NCBI RefSeq assembly: GCF_003314435.2
Contig: NZ_QNVY02000001.1
Span: 1,302,001-1,366,000 of the forward strand
Direction: 5' to 3'
DNA length: 64,000 nucleotides
Origin: Flavobacterium petrolei
Lineage (GTDB): Bacteria > Bacteroidota > Bacteroidia > Flavobacteriales > Flavobacteriaceae
Part shown: piece after piece, positions 43,339 to 52,899 of the stretch
Layout of the letters: every line of letters begins with the position of its first letter
Numbering within the stretch: the stretch's first letter is position 1
The notes under the pieces: model-generated
Seen by the model: only the letters and a program-made list of their open reading frames with translations
The model's database searches: none
Told to the model about the DNA's origin: nothing
Position numbers and translations under genes: made by a program

Positions 43339-43352
43339 TTACGTTTTCGTAA
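43339..43352. promoter_or_regulatory. Candidate operator palindrome upstream of susC
   Basis: TTACG-TTTT-CGTAA, a 14-base palindrome in the 234-base divergent lacI/susC spacer, 114 bases before the susC ATG. Size and symmetry suit a LacI-type operator, but the usual central CG is absent and no second copy was found. Confidence 0.3.
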
Positions 43353-43466
43353 CTCAATAAAAAATTGGCTTTGTCGGACATAACAAAATTTACATAAATT
43401 TAACATTCGAAGTATAAGTTAATGTTAAAAACTCAAAAAAAAATTAAATTAAATTAAACAAAAAGT

Positions 43467-46409
43467 ATGAAAACAATTTATAAAAAGTTGTTATTTTTAT
43501 TACTATTACTGCCTTTTAGTATTCTAGCTCAGAATACTGTAAGTGGATCTGTTATTGATAAAGTGTCAGGACAGCCAGTTCCGGGAGTAAATGTTAATGT
43601 GCAAGGTGCCTCTAATGGTGTTTCAACAGATTTTGACGGAAAGTTTCAATTGTCAAATGTAAAGAAAGGTGACAAAATCATATTTTCCTTCATTGGCTAC
43701 AAAGTTTCTGTCGTGGATTATGATTCTCAAAAATCTTTGACAGTTTCTTTAGCTGAAGATGAAAATCAATTAAAGGAGGTAGTTGTACAAGTAGGTTATG
43801 GTACCGTTAAAAAGAAAGATGCTACAGGTGCAGTAACAGTATTAACAACTAAAGATTTTAATAAAGGTGCAAATGTAACGGCCGAAAACTTGCTTAACGG
43901 AAGAGTTGCGGGAGTTACCGTAAATACAAGTGGTGCTCCAGGTTCTGGTTCCCAAATTAGAATTCGTGGTGGATCTTCATTATTTGCAAGTAATGACCCA
44001 TTAATAGTAATTGATGGTTTGCCAATTGAAAATAATTCAGACAAAAATTATGGTTCTACTTCTATTTTAGCCTCATTAAATCCGAGTACTATTGAGTCTA
44101 TGACGGTTTTAAAAGATGCTTCGGCAACTGCTATTTATGGATCTCGCGCTTCTAATGGTGTAATTATTATTACTACCAAAAAGGGAGGGAAACAACTTTC
44201 TGTAGATTATAATTTCCAGTATGGAAGTGGTAAAATAGACAAAACAGTTGGTGTATTTGATGCGGCTGCTTTTAGAACTTTAATTGCAGAAAAACGACCT
44301 GGTGATGTGTCAAAGTTAGGTACAGCAAATACGGATTGGCAAAATGCAATTTACAGAAAAACGGATTATGTTGACAACAACATATCTATTAGAGGCAATC
44401 TGTTTAATACTATCCCATCTCGTCTTACAGTGGGGAATACGTATCAGGAAGGTTTGCGATTGACAAATACTTTTAATAGAAATACTGTTGGTTTAGCTTT
44501 AAATCCATCTTTTTTGAAAGATCATTTAAAAATAAAACTGAATGCGAATTACTCTAATGAGAATAACAGATTTGCAGAAGGTGTTGAAGGAAGTGCGCTA
44601 CGTTTTGATCCAACACAACCTATCTATGATCAGACTTCGATCTACGGTGGATTTTTTGAATATTATGACCGTAGTAATGGAAGATTAACTTCTCAAACGC
44701 CAAGAAATCCTGTGGCGCAATTAATGCAAACGTTTGATACTGGAAAAAACAATCGCTTTTTTGGAAACTTTGAAGTAGATTATAAATTTCATTTCTTTCC
44801 AGCTTTACGAACAGTTATTAATGCAGGTTTTGATCAAGCAGATGGTGAAAGAACTAAATTGGCTTCAAATAATGTAGCTTCTTCAGGTTCAAACAACGAC
44901 ATTCCTTACGGGACCAATGAGTTTTCAAAAAGTATGAGAAAAAATAAGTTGTTAGATGCTTATTTGGTATATAACAAGACATTTGATAAATTGGTTTTTG
45001 ATGCAACGGCTGGTTATTCGTACCAAAAATGGGATTCTGATAACTATCAATCAGGAAATATTAATGATCCAAATTTACCAACAGGTGTGACAGGGTTTCC
45101 AAAAACGAATGTAGATTATGATAGAGTTAATATTGGCTTTTTTGGAAGAACCAATTTAAATTTCAATGATAAATATTTAATGACTTTGTCTTATAGAAGA
45201 GATGGTTCTTCTCGATTTGACAAAGATAACAGATGGGCAAATTTCCCAGCTGCTGCATTTGCCTGGAAAATGAAAGAAGACTTTTTTGCTGATAGTAAAA
45301 CAATTTCTGACTTAAAATTAAGATTGGGTTGGGGTATTACTGGACAACAAGAAATTGGAAATAACAATGATTATTTGCAACAATATAATCTAGGAAGCGG
45401 TAGTTCTCAATATTATTTTGGAACGGTAGCCTTGCCAATTGCAGTTTCTGCAAGACAAAGTTCAAATTTAAAATGGGAAGAAACTACAACCTATAATGCA
45501 GGTTTAGATTTCGGACTTTATGACAACAGAGTTTCGGGTAGTGTTGAAGTATTTTACAAAGATTCAAAAGATTTGTTAGCGGATGTTGCAACAGCAGACG
45601 GTAGTAACTTCTCAAATAGATCTTGGCAGAATATTGGAAGCTTTACAACTAAAGGGGTTGAATTTGCTTTAAGTTCCGATATTGTGAAAAATGAAGATTT
45701 TAATTGGAACCTAAACTTTAATGTAACTGCTTTTGAAAGAAAAATCACAGAATTAAATTCTGATTTTATTAGAACGGGAGATAATCTGGCGGGGACAGGA
45801 ACGCAAGGCCAAGTACACCGTGTTGGGTATGCGCCAAATTCTTTCTTATTGTACAAACAATTATATGATACAGCCGGAAAACCACTTGAAGGTGCTTATG
45901 CAGATTTAGACGGGGATGGAATTATCAACTCTAATGATAAATATATTTATAAAAATCCTGATCCTAAAGCAACTTTTGGATTTGCATCAACTATGAATTA
46001 TAAAAACCTTGATTTTTCTTTCAACTTAAGAGCAAGTGTTGGTAACAGAGTTTTTAATGCAGTTAACGCAAGTAGAGCTCAATACGATTTATTAACAACC
46101 GGTGCGACGGTTGGGAATATTCCAACATCAGTTTTAGACACAAATTTTAATACAACATCGAATGTAGTTTTGTCTGATATTTTTGTTGAAAACGCTTCAT
46201 TTTTAAGAATGGATAATATTACACTAGGGTATACTTTTCCAAAATGGTTAGAAGGTAAAGCCTCATTACGTTTGTTTGCAGGTATGCAAAATGTTTTTGT
46301 TATTTCAGATTATTCTGGATTAGATCCGGAAATTGCTAATAATGGTGTTGATAATACCATTTACCCAAGACAACGCTCAATTTTAGGTGGAGTAAATGTT
46401 AAATTTTAA
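43467..46409 (+). CDS. susC: SusC/RagA-type TonB-dependent outer-membrane transporter
   Basis: A 980-residue protein. Signal peptide to about residue 21 (LLFLLLLLPFSILAQ). CarboxypepD_reg-like domain at 25-105 (VSGSVIDKVSGQPVPGVNVN, DGKFQLSNVKKGDKIIFSFI). A TonB-box region and plug follow, with the SusC signature QVGYGTVKKKDATGAV, LLNGRVAGVTVN, IRIRGGSSLFASNDPLIVID and LKDASATAIYGSRASNGVII. The barrel ends in an aromatic-type C-terminus (GGVNVKF). It transports bound maltooligosaccharides across the outer membrane using TonB energy together with SusD, encoded 7 bases downstream. Confidence 0.96.
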   Translation: MKTIYKKLLFLLLLLPFSILAQNTVSGSVIDKVSGQPVPGVNVNVQGASNGVSTDFDGKFQLSNVKKGDKIIFSFIGYKVSVVDYDSQKSLTVSLAEDENQLKEVVVQVGYGTVKKKDATGAVTVLTTKDFNKGANVTAENLLNGRVAGVTVNTSGAPGSGSQIRIRGGSSLFASNDPLIVIDGLPIENNSDKNYGSTSILASLNPSTIESMTVLKDASATAIYGSRASNGVIIITTKKGGKQLSVDYNFQYGSGKIDKTVGVFDAAAFRTLIAEKRPGDVSKLGTANTDWQNAIYRKTDYVDNNISIRGNLFNTIPSRLTVGNTYQEGLRLTNTFNRNTVGLALNPSFLKDHLKIKLNANYSNENNRFAEGVEGSALRFDPTQPIYDQTSIYGGFFEYYDRSNGRLTSQTPRNPVAQLMQTFDTGKNNRFFGNFEVDYKFHFFPALRTVINAGFDQADGERTKLASNNVASSGSNNDIPYGTNEFSKSMRKNKLLDAYLVYNKTFDKLVFDATAGYSYQKWDSDNYQSGNINDPNLPTGVTGFPKTNVDYDRVNIGFFGRTNLNFNDKYLMTLSYRRDGSSRFDKDNRWANFPAAAFAWKMKEDFFADSKTISDLKLRLGWGITGQQEIGNNNDYLQQYNLGSGSSQYYFGTVALPIAVSARQSSNLKWEETTTYNAGLDFGLYDNRVSGSVEVFYKDSKDLLADVATADGSNFSNRSWQNIGSFTTKGVEFALSSDIVKNEDFNWNLNFNVTAFERKITELNSDFIRTGDNLAGTGTQGQVHRVGYAPNSFLLYKQLYDTAGKPLEGAYADLDGDGIINSNDKYIYKNPDPKATFGFASTMNYKNLDFSFNLRASVGNRVFNAVNASRAQYDLLTTGATVGNIPTSVLDTNFNTTSNVVLSDIFVENASFLRMDNITLGYTFPKWLEGKASLRLFAGMQNVFVISDYSGLDPEIANNGVDNTIYPRQRSILGGVNVKF

Positions 46410-46416
46410 TAATTAG

Positions 46417-48033
46417 ATGATGAAAAAAATAAATATTATATACATACTATTTGCTTTTGTTGCATTACAATCGTGCACAAGTGATTTAGATGTAGTAGCA
46501 GAAGATACTAAAGTTAATTCACCAGAACAATTGTTTTCCACGCCCTTGGGATACAAACAAGCCTTGGCTGGAGTTTATGGTAATCTTAGTCTAACAGGTA
46601 CTGGTGATGCAGGCTCATCGTTTTTGCAGGGAATTGATGCTGGAACAAGCCAGTTTGGAAGATGTATGTGGTACTTGCAAAACTTAACTACTGATGAAGT
46701 AGTGTGGACGTATGAGAACGATGAGGGTACAGCTGAATTACAAAGAAATACTTGGACATCTGCCAATCCTATATTATTGGGTATGTTTAGTAGAACTATG
46801 GCGGAAGTAGCACTTGCTAATGATTTTTTAAGACAATCTACTCCAGAGCTTTTAAGTGCAAGAGGTATTACCGCTACTGCTGACGTTGCCGAAATCAACT
46901 TTTACAGAAATGAAGTAAGAGTATTGAGAGCTTTTGCTTACTATAATATGATGGATTTGTTTGGTAAAGCACCGTTTGTTACAGAAACTGATCCTTTGAA
47001 TTTTAAGGGGCCTCAATATGACAGAAAACAGTTGTTCTCTTTTATTGAGACAGAATTGAATGCCGTAATTCCTAATTTAAAAGCTGCAAGAGCCAATGAA
47101 TATGGTAGATTAGACAAAGCAATGGCTCAAATGATTTTAGCTAAGATGTATTTGAATGCTGAAGTATATATTGGAGCGCCAAAATATGCAGAATGTATGG
47201 CTAAATGTAGCGAGGTTATTAGCGGTGGGTATACTTTAAATACAAAATATTTAAACAACTTTAAAGCAGATAATCAGACTTCATCTGAAATGATTTTTAC
47301 ATTACAATCGGATGGGGTTAAAACTCAAAATTATGGTGCAACGACCGTTATGATCAACGGACAAGTAGGCTCTCTTGAAGGAAACGGAGCAGAATTTGGT
47401 GTTGGAGGCTGGGGTGGAGCCTTGAGACTTAGAAAACAATTTGTGGAAAAGTTTGATGGTTCTAAATTCCTAACTGATGCAAGAAAAACATATACTACAT
47501 CAGGCGCAAGAACGCTTGAAATCGCAAGTTTAACTAATGGAGCTCAAGGTTATATTTTACATAAATATTCAAATAAAACTGTCGCCGGAGTTGCGGGTGT
47601 AAATTCAACATTTGTGGATACGGATTTTCCTTTGTTCAGGTTAGCAGATGCTTATTTAATGTATGCAGAAGCTCAAATGAGAAAAGACGGTGCTACAAAT
47701 GGTAGTACAGCTACAAACACAACCGCACAATCATTAAAATATATTAATGATTTAAGAGAAAGAGCTAATAATGGTTCGACGGCTGCAAATGTATCTAAAG
47801 GAGAAGTTAATCTTGATTTTGTTATAGACGAGAGATCTAGAGAATTACACTGGGAAGGTCATAGAAGACAAGATTTAATCCGATTTAATAAATACGGAGG
47901 AGGAAACTACAATTGGGCTTGGAAAGGAAATATTGCAAACGGTACTTCAATTGGTACTGAAAAGAATGTATTTCCAATACCAACAGCTGCTATTTCAGCT
48001 AATCCAAATTTAACACAAAATACAGGATATTAA
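46417..48033 (+). CDS. susD: SusD/RagB-type surface glycan-binding lipoprotein
   Basis: A 538-residue lipoprotein: signal and lipobox VALQSC (Cys20), followed by TSDLDVVAED, whose acidic residues fit the Bacteroidota lipoprotein export signal to the cell surface. The body has the SusD/RagB pattern: YKQALAGVYGNL, NEVRVLRAFAYYNMMDLFGK, GRLDKAMAQMILAKMYLNA and, in the C-terminal RagB part, FVIDERSRELHWEGHRRQDL with a final NVFPIPTAAISANPNLTQN. SusD proteins form the lid of the SusC transporter and bind the oligosaccharide. Encoded between susC and two SusE-like genes. Confidence 0.95.
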   Translation: MMKKINIIYILFAFVALQSCTSDLDVVAEDTKVNSPEQLFSTPLGYKQALAGVYGNLSLTGTGDAGSSFLQGIDAGTSQFGRCMWYLQNLTTDEVVWTYENDEGTAELQRNTWTSANPILLGMFSRTMAEVALANDFLRQSTPELLSARGITATADVAEINFYRNEVRVLRAFAYYNMMDLFGKAPFVTETDPLNFKGPQYDRKQLFSFIETELNAVIPNLKAARANEYGRLDKAMAQMILAKMYLNAEVYIGAPKYAECMAKCSEVISGGYTLNTKYLNNFKADNQTSSEMIFTLQSDGVKTQNYGATTVMINGQVGSLEGNGAEFGVGGWGGALRLRKQFVEKFDGSKFLTDARKTYTTSGARTLEIASLTNGAQGYILHKYSNKTVAGVAGVNSTFVDTDFPLFRLADAYLMYAEAQMRKDGATNGSTATNTTAQSLKYINDLRERANNGSTAANVSKGEVNLDFVIDERSRELHWEGHRRQDLIRFNKYGGGNYNWAWKGNIANGTSIGTEKNVFPIPTAAISANPNLTQNTGY

Positions 48034-48056
48034 TAAATAATTTTATTTAGATATAC

Positions 48057-49055
48057 ATGAAAAATTCAATTAAATGTTTAATAGCTTTTATCAGTCTGAT
48101 ATCCTTGTCTTGTGCAAATGATGTTGAAGACGTACAAGCTCTTACAGCGGATTCAAGTTTAAAATTGCTTACGCCGACTTCTGATTTTAATCTTGTTCTT
48201 GATGGAGCAAAATTAAACGATTTGGCGACCACCTTGGTATGGAATGATCCTGCAAATGTTACAGGTGCTACCATAACTTATACAGTTCAAGCGGCTAAAA
48301 CAGGAACTAACTTTGCAACTCCGGTAGTAGTAGGTACAACGACCAATCAGTTTTTAGACGTGACTGTTGGTAATTTAGACGCAACAGCGAAAAGCTTAGG
48401 ATTACCAGCTCTTATTGAAGGTCAAATGGAGATTCGTATTAAAAGTAGTATTTCTGCAGAAACTTCAAATTTCTATACCTTAAAAGTAACTCCTTATCTT
48501 CCAAACTGGGGTATCATTGGTGGTGCAACTCCACTTGGTTGGGACAAAAGTACAGATATGGCTTTCAATCCAATAAGTGGGACTTATTCAATTTCATTAG
48601 CTTTAACAACTGGTGAATTTAAATTTAGATTAGATAATGCCTGGACAACCAATTATGGAGATGATGGGAATAATCTTTCCTTAGAATCTGGAGCAGCTAA
48701 TATTCCTGTTACCGCAGGTAATTACACCATTGTAGCTAATTTTACGACTAAAACATATACCATAACGCCAATCATAGATGCTTGGGGTATAATTGGAGAT
48801 GCCACAACAACGGGTTGGGATTCTGACACACTTTTAGATTACAATCCCACAACCAAAAAGTATTCTATTACCATGAAAATGAAATTGGGATCATTCAAAT
48901 TTAGATTAAATCATGATTGGGGTACTAATTATGGGGATGACGGAAATAACTTATCATTAGATAATGGCGGTTCCAATATTGCTATTACGGATGCGGGTAC
49001 CTATTATATAACTGTTGATTTTACAGGATTGACGTACACAATTAAAAAAATATAA
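48057..49055 (+). CDS. susE: SusE/SusF-like starch-binding lipoprotein, two C-terminal modules
   Basis: A 332-residue lipoprotein (lipobox ISLSC, then ANDVEDVQ: acidic surface-export signal). The N-terminal SusE-type domain (about 35-150) has LKLLTPTSDFNLVLDGAKLN and an immunoglobulin-like fold. Two tandem modules follow, at about 155-240 and 242-332. Each begins WGIIG(G/D)AT and shares GWD, GEFKFRL or GSFKFRL, YGDDGNNLSLE/D and a closing YTIT or YTIK. These resemble the starch-binding modules of SusE/SusF and likely hold starch at the cell surface. 23 bases after susD. Confidence 0.88.
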   Translation: MKNSIKCLIAFISLISLSCANDVEDVQALTADSSLKLLTPTSDFNLVLDGAKLNDLATTLVWNDPANVTGATITYTVQAAKTGTNFATPVVVGTTTNQFLDVTVGNLDATAKSLGLPALIEGQMEIRIKSSISAETSNFYTLKVTPYLPNWGIIGGATPLGWDKSTDMAFNPISGTYSISLALTTGEFKFRLDNAWTTNYGDDGNNLSLESGAANIPVTAGNYTIVANFTTKTYTITPIIDAWGIIGDATTTGWDSDTLLDYNPTTKKYSITMKMKLGSFKFRLNHDWGTNYGDDGNNLSLDNGGSNIAITDAGTYYITVDFTGLTYTIKKI

Positions 49056-49071
49056 TTTAAAAGATATAAAA

Positions 49072-49821
49072 ATGAAAAATATAATTAGATTTCTAATTGC
49101 TTTTATCAGTATCACAGCAATATCTTGTACAGATGAAGTTATGGATAGAGAAGCCGTAAGTACAAACGCTGCTCCAACTCTAAAAACGCCATCTACAAGT
49201 TTTGATTTAGTACTTGATAAAAACAAACCAAATGATCTTGCCACTACTTTTGTTTGGGATTATGCTACATATAATGGAACTTCAACCATTGTTACGTATA
49301 GCATTGAGTTTGCTGCTGCAGGAACAAAATTTGCAAATCCAACAGTTGTAGCTACTAGTACAAGTAAATTTAAAAATTTTACTGTAAATGAGTTAAACTC
49401 TGCTGCGTTAAGTGCTGGTTTTGCTCCCTTTCTTAAAAACTCAGTAGATGTACGTGTTTTATCTACTGTGGGTACAACAGGAAGTTTATCGCAACCATCA
49501 AACTCTTATACTATAAAGTTGACACCATATCCGGCATGGCCTAACTGGGGAATTATTGGAAGTGCTACTCCTACAGGATGGGACTCTGATACTAATTTGG
49601 ATTATGACTTAGCAACTAAAAAGTATTCAGTTACCATGCTCTTAATCGCAGGTGGTGAGTTTAAATTTAGATTGGATGATGGTTGGGCAGATAATTTTGG
49701 GGATAACGGAAATAATTTGACGCTAGATGCTGGAGGAGCTAATATTCCAGTTGCTGTGACGGGAACTTATAAAATTGTTATCGATTTTGCAGAAAAAACA
49801 TACACCATTACAAAACTATAA
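49072..49821 (+). CDS. SusE-like lipoprotein, single C-terminal module
   Basis: A 249-residue paralogue of the gene before it: similar signal and lipobox (ITAISC, then TDEVMDRE), the same N-terminal domain start (TLKTPSTSFDLVLDKNKPND) but only one C-terminal binding module (NWGIIGSATPTGWDSDTNLD, GEFKFRLDDGWADNFGDNG, closing YTITKL). It probably arose by duplication of the neighbour with loss or gain of one module. Expected to be a cell-surface starch-binding protein. 16 bases after the previous stop. A hairpin terminator follows, so the amylase downstream may be made at a lower level. Confidence 0.85.
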   Translation: MKNIIRFLIAFISITAISCTDEVMDREAVSTNAAPTLKTPSTSFDLVLDKNKPNDLATTFVWDYATYNGTSTIVTYSIEFAAAGTKFANPTVVATSTSKFKNFTVNELNSAALSAGFAPFLKNSVDVRVLSTVGTTGSLSQPSNSYTIKLTPYPAWPNWGIIGSATPTGWDSDTNLDYDLATKKYSVTMLLIAGGEFKFRLDDGWADNFGDNGNNLTLDAGGANIPVAVTGTYKIVIDFAEKTYTITKL

Positions 49822-49839
49822 TTATTTTATAATTACCGT

Positions 49840-49872
49840 AAAAGGGCTATTTTTTTAATAGCCCTTTTTTTA
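49840..49872 (+). terminator. Terminator inside the susCDE-amylase run
   Basis: AAAAGGGCTATT pairs with AATAGCCCTTTT, followed by a T run, 20 bases after the SusE-like stop and before the amylase gene. It would end or thin transcription of the sus genes. Confidence 0.8.
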
Positions 49873-49887
49873 TAAAACCCAAAAACT

Positions 49888-52776
49888 ATGAAAAAAATTA
49901 TACTTTTAGTATCGCTTTTCTTTTCAATTATCGCAATTGGGCAACAACAGTCGGTCGTTTATTCTGTTAGTCCAGCTACTTTTGAGGAGACAACTGCTAT
50001 TATCATTAGCATCAATGGCGCCTCAGTAAATGAAGGTGTCTGGGGAGTTACCGGAAACGCATTATATATTTGGACATGGTCTTTTGATATAAATGACGCG
50101 AACAGTATTGATTGCCCTACGAATGGGATATGGAACGCATCTAACGAGGCGAATCGTTTTACCTATAATTCGGCTACAGATACCTATACCAAGACATTTA
50201 CACCAAATGTTTTCTATAACAGAAACGGAATAGGTAAAATAGGTTTCCTAGTGAAAGCTAAGGATGGGACTGGGGACAAAAAATCGCAAGATAATTTTGT
50301 TGAAGTGGGTGCGTACCAAGTGACTCTAAATACACCCGCAGAAAATGGTTCTACAATTATAGCATCTGGTGGAAGTTTGAATATTTCAGCTTCTAATACG
50401 GGTGGAAATGCCAGTTATGTATTGAAAGCAAACGGTATTACATTAAATACAAATGCAGTAGCTTCCAGTTATTCTTATAATCATACGAATATTACAGGAA
50501 ATCAAAATTATGAATTGCAGGTTACTCAAGGGGCAACTGTAATCACTAAAAAGTTCAGTGCGATAGTGAATCCAAATGTGGTTAGTGAAGCTATTCCTGT
50601 GGGTTTATTGGACGGAATCAATTACAATACTGCCGATGCTACAAAAGCAACTTTGGTTTTGGATGCTCCATTCAAAGATTTTATTTACGTAGCGGGAAGT
50701 TTCAACAATTGGCAACCAACTAGTTCTTTTGCCATGAAAAAGGACCCTGTTTCAGGAAAATTTTGGTTAGAATTAACCGGATTAGTTTCAGGAACAAATT
50801 ATACCTACCAATATTGGGTAGTTGATGCAACACCTATAGCCGGAACTCCTTCTTTGGTGAAAACTGCCGATCCATATTCGACTTTAGTATTGTCTCCTGA
50901 TGATGATCCTTTCATTCCTGCTACCAGTTATCCTAACCTTCCATTATATCCTGCTGGTCAGCAGCGTGAAGTAACAGTATTGCAAACAGGAAAAACTCCT
51001 TATGCTTGGAGTAGTGCCACCACAAATTTTGTCAAACCTGCAAAAGAAAATTTAGTGGTTTATGAATTGTTGGTTCGTGATTTTGATGCCAATAGAAGCT
51101 ATCAAGACTTGATTAATAAAATCGATTATTTCAAAAATTTGAAAATAAACGCGATTGAGTTGATGCCGGTGATGGAATATGAAGGCAATGAAAGTTGGGG
51201 GTACAATACCTCTTTTCACATGGCTTTGGATAAATTTTATGGAACTTCTGAAAAGTTAAAAGAATTTGTTGATTTGTGCCATCAAAACGGAATTGCTGTA
51301 ATTCTGGATGTGGCATTGAATCACGCTTTTGGAAGAAATCCAATGCTTCGTATGTGGATGAATGATCCTGATGGAGATGGTTGGGGTTCTCCTTCCACTG
51401 AAAATCCTTATTTTAATACAACGGCTATGCATAGTTATAGTGTTGGAGAAGATTTTAACCACCAACAGCCAAGAACACAAAATTATGTACAACGTGTCAT
51501 CAAACAATGGGTAGAAGAATATAAAATTGACGGATTTCGTTGGGATTTAACCAAAGGTTTTACTCAAAATTGTCCTGCCAATGTTGCTGGTGGTCAAGAA
51601 GCTTGTACCGGTGTTAAACAACAAGATCGAGTGGATGTATTGCGAAAATATGCTGATTATTCTTGGAGTTTAGACCCAACGCATTATACTATTTTTGAAC
51701 ACTTAGGGAATGATGATGAAGAGCAGCTTTGGGCGAATTACAAGATTAATGAAACGCCAAGTAAAGGAATTATGATGTGGGGAATAATGACCAGTCAATA
51801 CAATGAATTGTCTATGGGGTATTCTGGAAATATTTCTCGTATGAATAGTTCGAGCAGAGGCTTTACCTCAAATAGATTGATGGGTTATGCCGAAAGTCAT
51901 GATGAGGAACGATTAATGTATAAAAATTTACAATTCGGGAACAGTACCAATGCTGCTCATAATGTAAAAACATTAAATGTAGCCTTGTCTAGAATGTCAG
52001 CAATTGGAGCGGTTTCTTTATTGGTTCCTGGACCAAAGATGATTTGGCATTTTGGGGAATTAGGTTGGGAAAATTCTATTTTTACGTGTAATAATGGAAC
52101 GGTAAACACGTCGTCCGATGCAATATCTGGGGATTGTAAATTAGATACTAAACAGCAACCACAATGGGTTAATAATTGGCTTGGAGATGCCAATAGAAGT
52201 AAAATTTATAACGATTGGTCTAAGATGATTACGATGAAAACTATAGAGCCTGTTTTTTCAGGAACTGCAACCATGTCGAATACCAGTTCGTTGTATCCAA
52301 ATATCAGAATTACCAATAGTGCTTTGGCGTCAAGCCAACTTAAAGATGTTTTGATCTTGGCTAATTTTAATGTAACCACACAAAATGTAGCAACTGGATT
52401 TCCTTATACTGGTGAGTGGTACAATTTGATGGATAATACAACAATCACTGTTGTTAATGTAAATGATCCAATAACAATTCCGGCTGGTGATTACCGAATC
52501 TACGGTAATAAAACAGCATCATTGGCAATAACTGATTACGAAAAATCACCAACGATTGTGTTGTATCCAAACCCTGCGTCTGATTATTTTACTTTAAATG
52601 CGGCGACTTCTAAAGTGCAGATTTTTTCTATAACAGGACAATTGGTAAAAACGTTTGATGCAAATCAATCTGAAGGACATCAATATATAATTAGTGATTT
52701 GAATCAAGGTTTCTATATAGTAAAAGCGTATGATGAGAATAATGGAATACAGGTATTGAAGTTCATTAAGGAATAA
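49888..52776 (+). CDS. Multidomain GH13 alpha-amylase with T9SS sorting domain
   Basis: A 962-residue exported enzyme. Signal peptide (IILLVSLFFSIIAIGQ), an N-terminal beta domain (about 20-125), a second beta domain (126-230) and a CBM48/E-set-like domain with FIYVAGSFNNWQPTSSFAMK near 265. The GH13 barrel has LDVALNHAFG, DGFRWDLTKG (nucleophile Asp), FEHLGNDDE (acid/base Glu position) and AESHDEERL. The last 80 residues are a type IX secretion C-terminal domain (VLYPNPASDYFTLN, IFSITGQLVKTF, GFYIVKAY, VLKFIKE). It is expected on the cell surface or secreted, starting starch breakdown for the Sus proteins. Confidence 0.92.
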   Translation: MKKIILLVSLFFSIIAIGQQQSVVYSVSPATFEETTAIIISINGASVNEGVWGVTGNALYIWTWSFDINDANSIDCPTNGIWNASNEANRFTYNSATDTYTKTFTPNVFYNRNGIGKIGFLVKAKDGTGDKKSQDNFVEVGAYQVTLNTPAENGSTIIASGGSLNISASNTGGNASYVLKANGITLNTNAVASSYSYNHTNITGNQNYELQVTQGATVITKKFSAIVNPNVVSEAIPVGLLDGINYNTADATKATLVLDAPFKDFIYVAGSFNNWQPTSSFAMKKDPVSGKFWLELTGLVSGTNYTYQYWVVDATPIAGTPSLVKTADPYSTLVLSPDDDPFIPATSYPNLPLYPAGQQREVTVLQTGKTPYAWSSATTNFVKPAKENLVVYELLVRDFDANRSYQDLINKIDYFKNLKINAIELMPVMEYEGNESWGYNTSFHMALDKFYGTSEKLKEFVDLCHQNGIAVILDVALNHAFGRNPMLRMWMNDPDGDGWGSPSTENPYFNTTAMHSYSVGEDFNHQQPRTQNYVQRVIKQWVEEYKIDGFRWDLTKGFTQNCPANVAGGQEACTGVKQQDRVDVLRKYADYSWSLDPTHYTIFEHLGNDDEEQLWANYKINETPSKGIMMWGIMTSQYNELSMGYSGNISRMNSSSRGFTSNRLMGYAESHDEERLMYKNLQFGNSTNAAHNVKTLNVALSRMSAIGAVSLLVPGPKMIWHFGELGWENSIFTCNNGTVNTSSDAISGDCKLDTKQQPQWVNNWLGDANRSKIYNDWSKMITMKTIEPVFSGTATMSNTSSLYPNIRITNSALASSQLKDVLILANFNVTTQNVATGFPYTGEWYNLMDNTTITVVNVNDPITIPAGDYRIYGNKTASLAITDYEKSPTIVLYPNPASDYFTLNAATSKVQIFSITGQLVKTFDANQSEGHQYIISDLNQGFYIVKAYDENNGIQVLKFIKE

Positions 52777-52806
52777 TACGGTTTGTTTGTTTGTTTTAAG
52801 TGTTTG

Positions 52807-52838
52807 AAAGGCTGTCCCTACATGGACAGCCTTTTTTG
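52807..52838 (+). terminator. Terminator of the T9SS amylase gene
   Basis: AAAGGCTGTCC (52807-52817) pairs with GGACAGCCTTT (52824-52834), followed by TTTGT. 30 bases after the stop. Confidence 0.9.
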
Positions 52839-52842
52839 TATA

Positions 52843-52873
52843 AAAAAAACTGCTCCATAAATGGAACAGTTTT
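52843..52873 (-). terminator. Terminator of acs
   Basis: AAAACTGCTCCAT pairs with ATGGAACAGTTTT (one mismatch) around a 2-base loop; the minus strand continues with a T run, 26 bases after the acs stop. Confidence 0.8.
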
Positions 52874-52899
52874 CAACAAATTACTACAACTAAAAAAAA

